Shown piece after piece: positions 1 to 8,243 of a DNA stretch of 35,525 nucleotides. The number at the start of each line of letters is the position of its first letter. The first letter of the stretch is position 1. Position numbers and translations under genes: made by a program. The notes beneath the pieces are model-generated. The model saw only the letters and a list, made by a program, of their open reading frames with translations, ran no database searches and was not told the DNA's origin. The stretch is from JANNYA01 sp031409855. Its GTDB lineage: Bacteria; Pseudomonadota; Gammaproteobacteria; Xanthomonadales; SZUA-5. The stretch lies in the NCBI GenBank assembly GCA_031409855.1, contig JANNYA010000126.1, positions 1-35,525 of the forward strand. Direction: 5' to 3'.

Positions 1-600
1 TTGGGCGCTTGGGGCGTGGAACGGCCAACGGTGAATGTGTACTTATTTGAAGGCGAACAAGCGATGAGCGCAGACAACGCACGTGCGCTGCAAGATCAGG
101 CCAGCCGGCGCGGCCTTAATTTGCGTTTTCCTGGGGCACTGTCTGTTGGCGGCATCTCCGGGAATGATTTGAACGAGCAAACGGCGGCGCGTCTAGCCAG
201 CGCAGCGCAAAACGTGCTCTTGGGCCGCATCGGTGCCACGCTTTGGCTCAGTGATGGGCGCACGACTGAGGCACTAGCTAGCAGTGCGCTCGATGGCCTA
301 AGTGATCGCATCGCTAGCCAACTAATCCGTCGCGCCACAGCACTCAGCAACGCGCCACCGGAAGAAATTGCCACCGAGATCGCGGGTGTTCGATCCGCAA
401 GCGACTATGGGCGGGTGCTGAAGTACTTGGCCACACTGAGCGGCGTTAAAAATCTCAGCGTCGTTGGTGCGCAACAGGATAGTTTGCGCCTGCTTATCAA
501 TGTGCAAGGCGGTTCCACGCGCCTAGCGCAATCGGTAGCAAGCGGACAAACGCTACGCTTATTGAGTGAAAACCCAACCGTTTTGGAAGTTATTAACTAA
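1..600 (+). CDS. DUF2066 domain-containing protein, 3' part
   Basis: The reading frame is open from the first base of the window, so the 5' end lies outside; the apparent TTG at base 1 is not taken as the true start. The visible 199 residues look like the C-terminal part of a DUF2066 protein, a family of unknown function with full-length members of roughly 350 residues. The end of the protein has short alternating hydrophobic strands (around NLSVVGAQQDSLRLLINVQG) typical of the family's last part. The main support is context: DUF2066, AI-2E permease and hda occur in this order in many gammaproteobacteria. The stop overlaps the next start by one base (TAATG), which suggests translational coupling. 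Confidence 0.75.
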   Translation: MGAWGVERPTVNVYLFEGEQAMSADNARALQDQASRRGLNLRFPGALSVGGISGNDLNEQTAARLASAAQNVLLGRIGATLWLSDGRTTEALASSALDGLSDRIASQLIRRATALSNAPPEEIATEIAGVRSASDYGRVLKYLATLSGVKNLSVVGAQQDSLRLLINVQGGSTRLAQSVASGQTLRLLSENPTVLEVIN

Positions 601-1850
601 TGGCCAAAGCCCGAACGAAGCAGCAAGCCCAGGCGCTGTCCAAGGCGCAAATCACCAAAGCTCAGCAAGCTAGAACAGTTGCAGCACGCGCGCTAGTCGC
701 GGCACCGGCGTTAAAGGCGCTAGGCCAGGTCAGCATGAGCACGAACGCGCGTTGGCAATTGCTTGCGACCGTGGTTATTTTTTCGGTGCTGATTTATCAC
801 CTAGCGCCGATTTTGACGCCATTTGCCACGGCGGCCCTGTTTGCCTATTTGGGTGATCCTGCCGCAGATCGCTTAGAAGCGCGTGGATTCAGCCGAACAT
901 TTAGTGTGGTGCTGGTGTTTTTGGCGATGCTGTTGACGGTAACGGCGGTGTTGCTGGTGCTAATTCCGATGATCGAAGCACAGGTCAGCAAGCTGATTGA
1001 AAAGCTACCCAGCTATTTAGACACCCTGCGCTTTCGCTTGCTGCCGTGGCTCAATCAACGCTTTGGCATTAGCACTGATTTATTAGATGTCGATAAAATC
1101 GTTGGCCTGTTGCGCGCGCACTGGCAAAGTGCTGGCGGTGTCGCGACCACGGTATTGGCAACGGTGGGCAAAAGCGGCTTAGCGCTGCTCGGCTGGATCG
1201 TTAATTTAACGCTGATCCCGGTGCTGCTGTTTTACTTTCTGCGCGATTGGGACGGTATGGTGGCACGCATTCGTGAGCTACTGCCACGCCATTTGGAGCC
1301 CGCGATTTCAGAATTAGCACGCCAAAGTGACGAAGTGCTCGGCGCATTTTTGCGCGGCCAACTGTCGGTGATGGCGGCCCTGGGCACGATTTACACCACC
1401 GGATTGATGTTCGTCGGGCTAGATTTGGCGCTACTGATCGGCATCGGCGCGGGCATGGTCAGCTTTATTCCGTATTTGGGCGGCATCGTTGGCGTCGGTG
1501 GCGGCTTGCTTGCGGCGTATATGCAGTTCCACGATTGGCAGCACCCGCTGGCGGTATTGGTGGTGTTTATGATTGGTCAAAGCCTGGAAGGCATGGTGCT
1601 GACACCGTGGCTTGTGGGCGATAAAATTGGCATGCATCCAGTCGCGGTTATTTTTGCAATTCTTGCCGGCGGGCAACTTTTCGGCTTTTTGGGCGTGCTG
1701 CTGGCACTGCCAACGGCGGCGATTGTGATGGTGCTATTGCGCTATCTGCACACACGCTATAAATCCAGTGAGCTTTACGTGGGTTCCACCGAACCGGAGC
1801 CCAGGCCCATAAGTGATGCAGCACCCGACGTTGCAACTTCGGGCGGTTGA
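600..1850 (+). CDS. AI-2E family transporter (PerM-like permease)
   Basis: This 416-residue protein has a basic, hydrophilic N-terminal tail of about 50 residues, then repeated hydrophobic segments typical of the AI-2E/UPF0118 family: a pair near residues 55-80 and 100-125, a long amphipathic middle region, and a cluster of C-terminal membrane segments from about residue 200 to 380. The stretch around residues 270-320 with GLDLALLIGIGAGMVSFIPY, and the later region ending in PTAAIVMVLLRYL, are family hallmarks. Members have been linked to autoinducer-2 export or Na+/H+ antiport, so the substrate here cannot be stated. The ATG overlaps the DUF2066 stop codon by one base. hda follows after 119 bases that hold a REP-like hairpin. 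Confidence 0.9.
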   Translation: MAKARTKQQAQALSKAQITKAQQARTVAARALVAAPALKALGQVSMSTNARWQLLATVVIFSVLIYHLAPILTPFATAALFAYLGDPAADRLEARGFSRTFSVVLVFLAMLLTVTAVLLVLIPMIEAQVSKLIEKLPSYLDTLRFRLLPWLNQRFGISTDLLDVDKIVGLLRAHWQSAGGVATTVLATVGKSGLALLGWIVNLTLIPVLLFYFLRDWDGMVARIRELLPRHLEPAISELARQSDEVLGAFLRGQLSVMAALGTIYTTGLMFVGLDLALLIGIGAGMVSFIPYLGGIVGVGGGLLAAYMQFHDWQHPLAVLVVFMIGQSLEGMVLTPWLVGDKIGMHPVAVIFAILAGGQLFGFLGVLLALPTAAIVMVLLRYLHTRYKSSELYVGSTEPEPRPISDAAPDVATSGG

Positions 1851-1886
1851 TACGGTCAGAATATGTTTGAAACATTCACTGAAAGT

Positions 1887-1914
1887 ACCGTTCGCCCTGA
1901 GCCTGTCGAAGGGC
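1887..1914 (+). repeat. REP-like palindrome between AI-2E gene and hda
   Basis: A 28-base element contains GTTCGCCCTGAG followed by CCTGTCGAAGGGC. Arms GCCCT and AGGGC form a 5-bp stem. A copy with a matching compensatory change (GCACT/AGTGC) lies inside a coding region at 31674-31701. Elements of this consensus are common intergenic repeats in Xanthomonadales-like and other proteobacterial genomes. Confidence 0.8.
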
Positions 1915-1969
1915 AGAGAGTTTACGTTCCTAACGGAGCCGTCAAACGCCACGAAGTCCGCCACAGCTT

Positions 1970-2656
1970 ATGACCCAACTGCCACTCAACCTGCGTTGGG
2001 CGCCTGAGTACGAACTTGACGCATTTTTCTTTGCTGACACCACTCTGCCCGAGCTATTAAAAAGCCTGCTGCAAAGCCAAACCCATCAAGCGTTGATGCT
2101 GGTGGGGCCAGCGAATTCTGGCAAAAGTTATCTGTTGCGCGCGCTCGCCGCCGAACGCCCGCACAGCCACGTGAGTGCGCACCCGCAAGCGCCACGCCCC
2201 GAGATTTCGCACGCGAACGCCAATATTGGCGGCGCGCTTTGTGTTGATAATCTCGACGCCGCAGCAGGCAATGCGGCGGCGGAAGAATGGCTGTTCCACG
2301 ACTACAACCGCGCGGTTGACGCGGGCGTGCCTTGGCTTGCCGCCGCGCGTGCAGCCCCGGCAAATTTAGCCATCGCGTTGCCAGATCTGCGGTCGCGCCT
2401 GATGCAAGCGACCTTGATTCGCCTGCCCGCGCTGAATGACGCAGGCATCCGCCACGCCATGCTGCGCAAGCAAGCGGCGGGCATGGGCGTGGCACTTGAA
2501 GAAGGGGTCTTAAACTACCTGGAAACCCACGTCACCCGCGACTTAGCAAAGCTATCGCAATGGCTCAAACGCTTAAATGACTACAGTTTGAGTCGTGGCC
2601 GAAAAATCACCGCTGCTGCGGTGCGTGAATTGCTCAAGTTGGATGGCGCTTGCTAA
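1970..2656 (+). CDS. hda: DnaA regulatory inactivator Hda
   Basis: This 228-residue AAA+ protein is of the DnaA-like type and length expected for Hda, which works with the DNA-loaded beta clamp to stimulate ATP hydrolysis by DnaA after initiation. The N-terminus MTQLPLNL contains a clamp-binding motif (Q3-L4-P5-L6). A Walker A motif GPANSGKS lies at 46-53, a Walker B-like strand LCVDNLD at 90-96, and PDLRSRL at about 138-144 matches the arginine-finger/box VII region. The C-terminal lid helices end in LSRGRKITAAAVRELL, as in DnaA/Hda. Gene order after the AI-2E permease supports the call. The DnaA domain IV DNA-binding region is absent, which excludes DnaA itself. Confidence 0.93.
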   Translation: MTQLPLNLRWAPEYELDAFFFADTTLPELLKSLLQSQTHQALMLVGPANSGKSYLLRALAAERPHSHVSAHPQAPRPEISHANANIGGALCVDNLDAAAGNAAAEEWLFHDYNRAVDAGVPWLAAARAAPANLAIALPDLRSRLMQATLIRLPALNDAGIRHAMLRKQAAGMGVALEEGVLNYLETHVTRDLAKLSQWLKRLNDYSLSRGRKITAAAVRELLKLDGAC

Positions 2657-2687
2657 GCCCAAGCTTGCCAAAGTGGAGTAAGTTTTG

Positions 2688-3941
2688 ATGCTCAGAAAAT
2701 ACGTTAGGCAATTGCTAGACGACGTCAGCCTATCGGCCCTGATCGCCGGTTTTGTTGTGGTTTTAGTGGGTTTTACCAGCACGATTGCAATCATATTCCA
2801 AGCCGCGCAGGCTTTAGGCGCAACCCAGGCCGAGATCAATTCCTGGGTTTGGGCGCTAGGTATCGGCATGGGTAGCTCGTGTATCGCGCTCTCCTTGTAC
2901 TACAAAAAGCCGATTGTCACCGCCTGGTCTACGCCGGGCGCGGCCTTAATTGCCGCGACCCAAGGCATCAACCTAAGCGATGCCACCGGCGCATTTTTGG
3001 TTTGCGCGGCCTTGATCACCCTCGCTGGCTTGACTGGCGCGTTTGAGAAGCTGATGCAGCGTATTCCCATGGCCCTGGCCAGCGCGATGTTGGCCGGGCT
3101 ACTGCTGCGTTTTGGCATCGGTGCCTTTACGGCCATCAAGTCCGCGCCGGGAATGGTGCTGTTGATGCTGACTGCGCATCTGCTTGGGCGACGCTTTTGG
3201 CCGCGTTACAGTGTGCTGGGTGTGTTGGCGTGTGGCGTGACCTACGCGCACTTTGCCGGAAGTTTGCAGATTGAAGCGTTCAATGTCGCCTTGACGCATT
3301 CGGCTTGGGCGGTACCGATTTGGACCACGCCTAGCTTTAGCTTAGCCAGCATAATTAGCCTAGCCTTGCCGCTATTTATCGTCACGATGACCTCGCAAAA
3401 CGCACCCGGCGTCGCCGCCATTCGCAGCGCGGGTTACGACAGCAAGAATTCCCCGGCACCCATTTCGCCAATCATCGCCAGCACCGGCGCGCTAACGCTA
3501 ATCCTGGCACCGTTTGGTGCATTCGCGCTGAATCTGGCCGCGATTACCGCCGCGATTGCCATGAGCCCCGAGGCGCACCCCGACCCTAAACGCCGCTATA
3601 TCGCGGGCGTTTCGGCCGGCATAATTTATCTATTGACCGGGCTGTTTGGTGCGGTGATCGGCGCGCTGTTTGCGGCATTCCCAGCACCGTTGATCGCGGC
3701 GCTGGCTGGCTTGGCCTTGCTGGGCACCATCGGCAATAGCCTTGCCCTTGCCGTAGCCGATGAAAGCGCGCGCGAAGCAGCACTGATTGCGTTTTTAATC
3801 ACCGCCTCCGGTTTGACGCTTTTTGGCATTGGCAGCGCGTTTTGGGGGCTAATGGGCGGTTTGGTGGCACTAGCTATAATGCGTAAACCCAATCATTCGA
3901 TTGGAGTTACTCAATCGAGTGCGATGCAATCTGATAAGTAA
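2688..3941 (+). CDS. BenE family benzoate/H+ symporter-like transporter
   Basis: A 417-residue polytopic membrane protein of the BenE family (nucleobase/ascorbate-transporter-like fold). Recognisable blocks are VGFTSTIAIIFQAAQALGAT near the N-terminus, a conserved AWSTPGAALIA segment around residues 85-95, and TMTSQNAPGVAAIRSAGYD around 240, followed by about six further hydrophobic segments. The usual role is uptake of benzoate or similar aromatic acids by proton symport, but no aromatic catabolism gene is nearby, so the substrate is unknown. The ATG at 2688 is preferred over the adjacent TTG at 2685 because GGAG at 2675-2678 is 9 bases upstream of it. The gene is 31 bases after hda. Confidence 0.88.
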   Translation: MLRKYVRQLLDDVSLSALIAGFVVVLVGFTSTIAIIFQAAQALGATQAEINSWVWALGIGMGSSCIALSLYYKKPIVTAWSTPGAALIAATQGINLSDATGAFLVCAALITLAGLTGAFEKLMQRIPMALASAMLAGLLLRFGIGAFTAIKSAPGMVLLMLTAHLLGRRFWPRYSVLGVLACGVTYAHFAGSLQIEAFNVALTHSAWAVPIWTTPSFSLASIISLALPLFIVTMTSQNAPGVAAIRSAGYDSKNSPAPISPIIASTGALTLILAPFGAFALNLAAITAAIAMSPEAHPDPKRRYIAGVSAGIIYLLTGLFGAVIGALFAAFPAPLIAALAGLALLGTIGNSLALAVADESAREAALIAFLITASGLTLFGIGSAFWGLMGGLVALAIMRKPNHSIGVTQSSAMQSDK

Positions 3942-4092
3942 TTATCTGGGCTGATTTTTAAATATTTTTCGGCGGTGATATTTTTATATTGGGGTTAAAA
4001 CTTCAGCTTTGTTCCACCCGGCGCTGAAAGCAGAATTTGACAACGTCTCGAATGCTCGGCAATCTGACGGTCACTTTTATGGAGACGAACAA

Positions 4093-4530
4093 ATGCTGCC
4101 TGAAATACTAAAACCGGTCGCGGTGCTCATCGCTTGGTCGCTCGTGATGTTGATTTGGCTGGCTGCCGTGCGGCTACCCGCAATGAAGCGAGCCGGTATT
4201 AATTTGGCGACGATGCGCGGCGGCAAACCGGGCGGCCTGGACGGAGTTCTTGCGGATAAGACGCAGTGGCCCGCGCACAATTACATCCATTTGATGGAAC
4301 AGCCCACAATTTTCTATGCAGTGGCATTCTTGCTCGCCATTTGCGGCGCTGGGAGTGGCGTGAATGCAGCGATTGCGTGGGTCTATGTTGGGCTACGCAT
4401 TGTGCACAGCCTGATACAAGCGACCGTCAACATTGTGCGCTTTCGTTTCGCCGTATTTGCACTGTCGTCGATTGCGCTGTTGATACTTTCGGTGCACGCC
4501 CTGATTTTAGTATTTGATTTACAGCACTAA
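4093..4530 (+). CDS. MAPEG family membrane protein
   Basis: A 145-residue protein with four hydrophobic segments (about 8-28, 70-90, 94-113 and 120-142), as in the MAPEG superfamily (membrane-associated proteins in eicosanoid and glutathione metabolism). The segment RIVHSLIQATVNIVRFRFAVF around 101-121 fits the family pattern of a histidine/arginine helix followed by R-x-x-x-F. An open frame extends back to 4009, but the ATG at 4093 is chosen because GGAGACG begins 12 bases upstream and the extension is hydrophilic and unlike the family. Bacterial MAPEG proteins often lack a proven function; glutathione-dependent activity is possible but not shown by the sequence. Confidence 0.85.
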   Translation: MLPEILKPVAVLIAWSLVMLIWLAAVRLPAMKRAGINLATMRGGKPGGLDGVLADKTQWPAHNYIHLMEQPTIFYAVAFLLAICGAGSGVNAAIAWVYVGLRIVHSLIQATVNIVRFRFAVFALSSIALLILSVHALILVFDLQH

Positions 4531-4669
4531 GCTGCGGCAAGCCAAAATGCCCACCCAGGGCACGAAGTTTGCGCCAGCTAAACGCCAAAGTAAAACATGA
4601 CTTTCGCCACCTGATCGATGTGTATCTCTACCGGCATTCTTGCGCTTCTTTCTAAGTTGAGATTTACCC

Positions 4670-5551
4670 ATGCGCATTACCACCTTTGTCTTAGCACTGC
4701 TTCTGTCAGGCCTTGCCTGCGCCCAATCCAAGCTGGCAACCACGGCGGCCAGTCGGGAGGTCGTGGCACTGATTCAAGCGCAGGACTTTGACGGTGCTTT
4801 AGAAAAAGCGCAGGCACAGGCGGACAGCAATGAAAGCTCAGCCGAGGCGTACTATTGGCTGGGCGCTGTGAATGGCCGCTTGGCACAGACGTCCAGTATT
4901 TTTTCCAAGCTCGGCTATGCCAAAGCCGTGCGCAAGGCATTTGAGCGCGCCGCCGCATTGGATCCAAAGCAAATTGAAGCACGTATGGGATTGATCCAAT
5001 TTCATTTGCAGGCACCCGGCCTTGCCGGTGGCGATGAGGATTTGGTGCCCGCTTTAGTGCAACAAGTTGCCGCGATTGATGTCGGCGCGGGCTTTCGCGC
5101 GCAGGCGATCGTCAAGCAAATTGGCGATGATCCTGCGGCTGCGCAAATGCTGTACCGCAAGGCGCTGGCGCACAACCCGGCCGATTTTGACGCGCTCTCA
5201 ATCATGGTGGCCCTGCTGACTACTGAGAAGAAAGTTACTGAGGCGGAAACCTTGGTCCGTGCGGCCTTAGCAAAGGAACCCGGCAACGCGAAAATTCAGT
5301 ACCAAAAAGCCAAATGTGCGGCACTGGGTGGTACAGACCCAGCGGGTGGTTTAACGATTGTCGATGCGGTTTTGGCGGCGAAACCAGCGATTGAAGGCAT
5401 TTCAATTGCCGGTGCCCATTGGCGACGCGGCCAAATTTTGGCGCGCTTGGGCCGCAAAGCCGAAGCGATTCAAGCCATGGAACGCAGCCAAGCGCTGGAC
5501 GCCAGCATTAAGGAAGTGAAGGCGGAGCTGGCAATGTTGCGCAAAGGCTAG
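4670..5551 (+). CDS. secreted TPR-repeat protein
   Basis: A 293-residue protein with a Sec signal peptide (hydrophobic core about 5-16, likely cleavage after A-C-A at residue 18). After this come helical repeats of tetratricopeptide type: YYWLGAVNGRLAQ, AFERAAALDPKQIEARMGL, AQMLYRKALAHNPADFDALS, AETLVRAALAKEPGNAKIQ, and a last one ending AIQAMERSQALDASIKEV. The alanine/proline pattern (A-x-x-x-P-x-x-x-x-A) is the TPR signature. It is probably a periplasmic scaffold or adaptor. C17 could be read as a lipobox cysteine, but the residue at -3 is glycine, so signal peptidase I cleavage is preferred. No specific partner is evident next to it. Confidence 0.8.
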   Translation: MRITTFVLALLLSGLACAQSKLATTAASREVVALIQAQDFDGALEKAQAQADSNESSAEAYYWLGAVNGRLAQTSSIFSKLGYAKAVRKAFERAAALDPKQIEARMGLIQFHLQAPGLAGGDEDLVPALVQQVAAIDVGAGFRAQAIVKQIGDDPAAAQMLYRKALAHNPADFDALSIMVALLTTEKKVTEAETLVRAALAKEPGNAKIQYQKAKCAALGGTDPAGGLTIVDAVLAAKPAIEGISIAGAHWRRGQILARLGRKAEAIQAMERSQALDASIKEVKAELAMLRKG

Positions 5552-5555
5552 TTCT

Positions 5556-6077
5556 TCAAAGTGCTACCGTGTAGACCTCAGTCGCCTGAAATTCACTGAC
5601 CACGCGATAGCACTGCACCGAAATTCGCAGCAACGCGCACTCGGGATTGGTCACGAAGGCGCGTAACTGCGGATGTTTGGCTAGAAAAAGCGCTTGCAAG
5701 CGCTCGGCGGCATCCTCAGGAATTATTTCCGCCCGGCCAATAACCGAAATCGCCACCGCGTGTTGGTAGTCAGCGACGCTGTTGCAGCGGTTGTCAATCA
5801 GCAAACTTAAACACGCGTTTTGCAGCAGGTTCGCGTGTTTTTGCGTTTCCTTTAATGTTGCGATAATCAGATAGTGCAAGTCTGGCGTGTGCGCAAACGC
5901 CATCAAGCTGGTGTAGGGTTGCCCAGAGTGCGTCGGCCCAGATGGAGTCGGCCCAGATTGAGCCAACATCGCCTGATTGGTCGCTAGCACACCTACCAAT
6001 TGCGCAGTGAGTAGCTGCGCAATACGCTGCGCTAAACTGTTTTCACTTTGTTGTGTAGCGTTAGTTGCGAAATCCAT
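5556..6077 (-). CDS. PNPOx-like FMN-binding split-barrel protein
   Basis: A 173-residue protein of the pyridoxamine-5'-phosphate-oxidase-like split-barrel fold. Diagnostic parts are an early strand (VGVLATNQ), QPYTSLMAFAHTPDLHYLIIATL, and KHANLLQNACLSLLIDNR, the usual cofactor-binding strand order; a later strand AVAISVIGRAEII and the C-terminal LLRISVQCYRVV complete the barrel. This is a general FMN- or heme-binding family, and pyridoxamine phosphate oxidase activity is not implied. A Shine-Dalgarno GGAGG lies 6 bases before the ATG at 6077. The loop after the first strand carries a proline/glycine-rich insertion (SGPTPSGPTHSG) encoded by an internal 15-bp repeat. The gene is convergent with the TPR gene, only 4 bases apart. 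Confidence 0.8.
   Translation of the reverse strand: MDFATNATQQSENSLAQRIAQLLTAQLVGVLATNQAMLAQSGPTPSGPTHSGQPYTSLMAFAHTPDLHYLIIATLKETQKHANLLQNACLSLLIDNRCNSVADYQHAVAISVIGRAEIIPEDAAERLQALFLAKHPQLRAFVTNPECALLRISVQCYRVVSEFQATEVYTVAL
5917..5961. repeat. 15-bp tandem repeat, about 3 copies, inside the PNPOx-like gene
   Basis: On the plus strand the units are GGTTGCCCAGAGTGC (5917-5931), GTCGGCCCAGATGGA (5932-5946) and GTCGGCCCAGATTGA (5947-5961). The unit length is a multiple of three, so the repeat keeps frame and encodes the Ser-Gly-Pro-Thr-rich loop of the protein. Confidence 0.85.
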
Positions 6078-6392
6078 CCACGCCTCCAGGATTTTTCGGT
6101 TTGTGCTGATGCGATTGGTGCTGCGCCGACTTTATTTTACTTGCGATGACTATTTTACCTGACCCCATATTGCCCGCGGGCAAAATAAGTGGATCAATCA
6201 GCCGCAGCCCGAAGCCGCGCCCACCGCGCAAGCGCTACCTGGGCGAGCTAAACCGCTGCAGGGCCAATTACCGTCGCCAGAGGACATTTCGCGACTGTTG
6301 GAAAAGTTGTCGCAGTTCTGCTGCAATCGTATACACCTATGCCTAGGCCAAACATGCGTTTAGTCTAGCCAGGATTATTTGGAGCCCTAAAC
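6078..6392. other. 315-base intergenic region upstream of edd
   Basis: This gap separates the divergent PNPOx-like gene and edd and should hold both promoters, though no convincing -35/-10 pair was found. An open frame on the plus strand from 6163 to about 6357 lacks ATG, GTG or TTG at its head but reads plausibly near its end (LPSPEDISRLLEKLSQF). It could be a decayed gene end or chance. The edd ribosome binding site GGAG lies near 6381. Confidence 0.5.
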
Positions 6393-8243
6393 ATGCACAG
6401 CACTGTTGACCGCGTCACGAACCGCATTTTTGAGCGTAGCAAAACACTACGCGCGGATTACTTGGCGCGGATGGCGTATGCGCGCGAGCTGGGCACGGCG
6501 CGCACGCGCTTGAGCTGTGGCAATCTGGCGCACGGCTTTGCTGCGATGGGGGCGGATAAGCCCGCGTTGAAAGCGCGGGTGCAGCCGAATATTGGCATCG
6601 TCAGCAGCTACAACGACATGCTTTCCGCGCATCAACCGATGCAAAACTACCCGGAATTGATCAAGATGGCGGCACGCAATCGCGGCGCTACGGCGCAATT
6701 TGCTGGGGGTGTGCCGGCGATGTGTGATGGCGTCACCCAGGGCCGGATCGGCATGGAGCTATCGCTATTTTCGCGCGATACCATTGCGCTCGCCACGGCG
6801 GTGGCGCTGTCGCATGAAATGTTTGACGCGACTTTGATGTTGGGCGTGTGCGACAAAATCGTGCCGGGGTTATTAATCGGGGCGCTGAGTTTTGGCCACT
6901 TGCCAACGATTTTTGTGCCGGCTGGGCCGATGACTTCGGGTTTATCGAACCCAGAAAAGGCGCGCGTTCGCCAGGCGTATGCCGCAGGACTTGCTAGCCG
7001 AGAAGAGCTTTTGGAGGCCGAAAGTGCGTCCTATCACGGCCCGGGAACCTGCACTTTTTATGGCACCGCGAACTCGAACCAAATGTTGCTGGAGGTGATG
7101 GGTTTGCACCTTAGCGGCACCGCATTTGTCAGCCCAAACACGCCGCTGCGCGATGCGCTGACCGTGGCGGCGGCTGAACGCGTCTGTGACATTACGGCGC
7201 TTGGCGAACAGTACACGCCGCTGTGCCAGACGCTGGACGAGAAGGCGATTGTCAATGCCATGGTGGGCTTGTGCGCCACCGGCGGGTCCACCAATCACGC
7301 GATTCACTTGATCGCGATTGCGCGCGCGGCGGGCTTGGTGATTGACTGGACTGACTTGGATGAGCTTTCGCAAGTCACGCCGCTATTGGCGCGGATTTAC
7401 CCGAACGGCTCGGCGGATGTGAATCATTTTCATGCGGCGGGTGGACTCGGCTTTGTGATCACTGAGCTGATTCATGCCGGGCTTTTGCATCGGGATATAC
7501 GCTGTGTCCACGGTGGCGATTTATTGGCGCAGGCTGCGGAGCCGTATTTGGACGATTTGCGTTTACGCTGGCGCGCTCCTGCCGCTGAATCGCGCGATGT
7601 TGCGGTGCTGCGTCCGGTGAGTTCGCCATTTGATGCTGAGGGCGGCATGCGCTGTGTCAGTGGCAATTTGGGCCGCGCGATCGTAAAAGTTTCGGCGGTC
7701 AAGCTCGAACATCGGCAAATCACCGCACAGGCGCGGGTGTTTGAGAATCAAGACGCCTTGTTAGCGGCGTTCGAGCGCGGTGAGCTTGCGGCGGAACTCG
7801 TGGGCGATTTTGTCGCGGTTATTCGCGGCCAGGGGCCGCGTGCAAATGGTATGCCCGAGCTGCATAAGCTCACGCCCACGCTCAGCCTGTTGCAAGATCG
7901 CGGCCAGCGCGTGGCACTGCTGACCGATGGCCGCATGTCGGGTGCATCGGGCAAAGTACTTGCAGCGATTCACGCGGTGCCTGAGGCGGCGGATGCTGGG
8001 CCGCTAGCGAAACTACGGGATGGCGATCTGATTGTGATTGACGGCGTCGCGGGCACATTGAACATCCAATTTGGCGCGGGATTGTCTGAAACCGATTGGC
8101 TCGCACGGCCAGCGGCGGCAATTGATGTATCGGGCAACCAATTCGGCGTTGGCCGTGAACTATTCGGCTTAATGCGTGCGCAAGTCGGCAGCGCGGAACA
8201 CGGTGCCTGCGCGTTGTTTGCACCAGCTTTGGAGGCCCGCTAA
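6393..8243 (+). CDS. edd: phosphogluconate dehydratase (Entner-Doudoroff)
   Basis: This 616-residue enzyme dehydrates 6-phosphogluconate to 2-keto-3-deoxy-6-phosphogluconate, the committed step of the Entner-Doudoroff pathway. It belongs to the IlvD/Edd family of Fe-S dehydratases. The expected cysteines are visible: C111 in AMCDGVTQG, C153 in GVCDKIVPG, and C220 in GPGTCTFYGTANSNQ. The segments NIGIVSSYNDMLSAHQP and, near the end, LLTDGRMSGASGKVLAAIHA are characteristic, and the length matches Edd (about 600) rather than IlvD. ATG at 6393 is preceded by GGAG. The stop codon overlaps the glk start by one base, so the two genes should be translated together. The aldolase gene eda and the regulator hexR are not in the window. 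Confidence 0.96.
   Translation: MHSTVDRVTNRIFERSKTLRADYLARMAYARELGTARTRLSCGNLAHGFAAMGADKPALKARVQPNIGIVSSYNDMLSAHQPMQNYPELIKMAARNRGATAQFAGGVPAMCDGVTQGRIGMELSLFSRDTIALATAVALSHEMFDATLMLGVCDKIVPGLLIGALSFGHLPTIFVPAGPMTSGLSNPEKARVRQAYAAGLASREELLEAESASYHGPGTCTFYGTANSNQMLLEVMGLHLSGTAFVSPNTPLRDALTVAAAERVCDITALGEQYTPLCQTLDEKAIVNAMVGLCATGGSTNHAIHLIAIARAAGLVIDWTDLDELSQVTPLLARIYPNGSADVNHFHAAGGLGFVITELIHAGLLHRDIRCVHGGDLLAQAAEPYLDDLRLRWRAPAAESRDVAVLRPVSSPFDAEGGMRCVSGNLGRAIVKVSAVKLEHRQITAQARVFENQDALLAAFERGELAAELVGDFVAVIRGQGPRANGMPELHKLTPTLSLLQDRGQRVALLTDGRMSGASGKVLAAIHAVPEAADAGPLAKLRDGDLIVIDGVAGTLNIQFGAGLSETDWLARPAAAIDVSGNQFGVGRELFGLMRAQVGSAEHGACALFAPALEAR

Noticed and set aside
1813..2007. Open frame spanning the REP-like element before hda
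   Set aside because: It overlaps both neighbours and translates the repeat (FALSLSKGREF), a common false ORF over this kind of element.
1986..2495. 169-residue minus-strand frame opposite hda
   Set aside because: Cysteine- and arginine-rich product with no motif; hda on the plus strand has Walker A, Walker B and clamp motifs.
6146..6346. 66-residue open frame upstream of edd
   Set aside because: Composition is arginine-rich and unlike any family, there is no ribosome binding site, and another frame in the same stretch looks at least as protein-like but lacks a start. Treated as intergenic.
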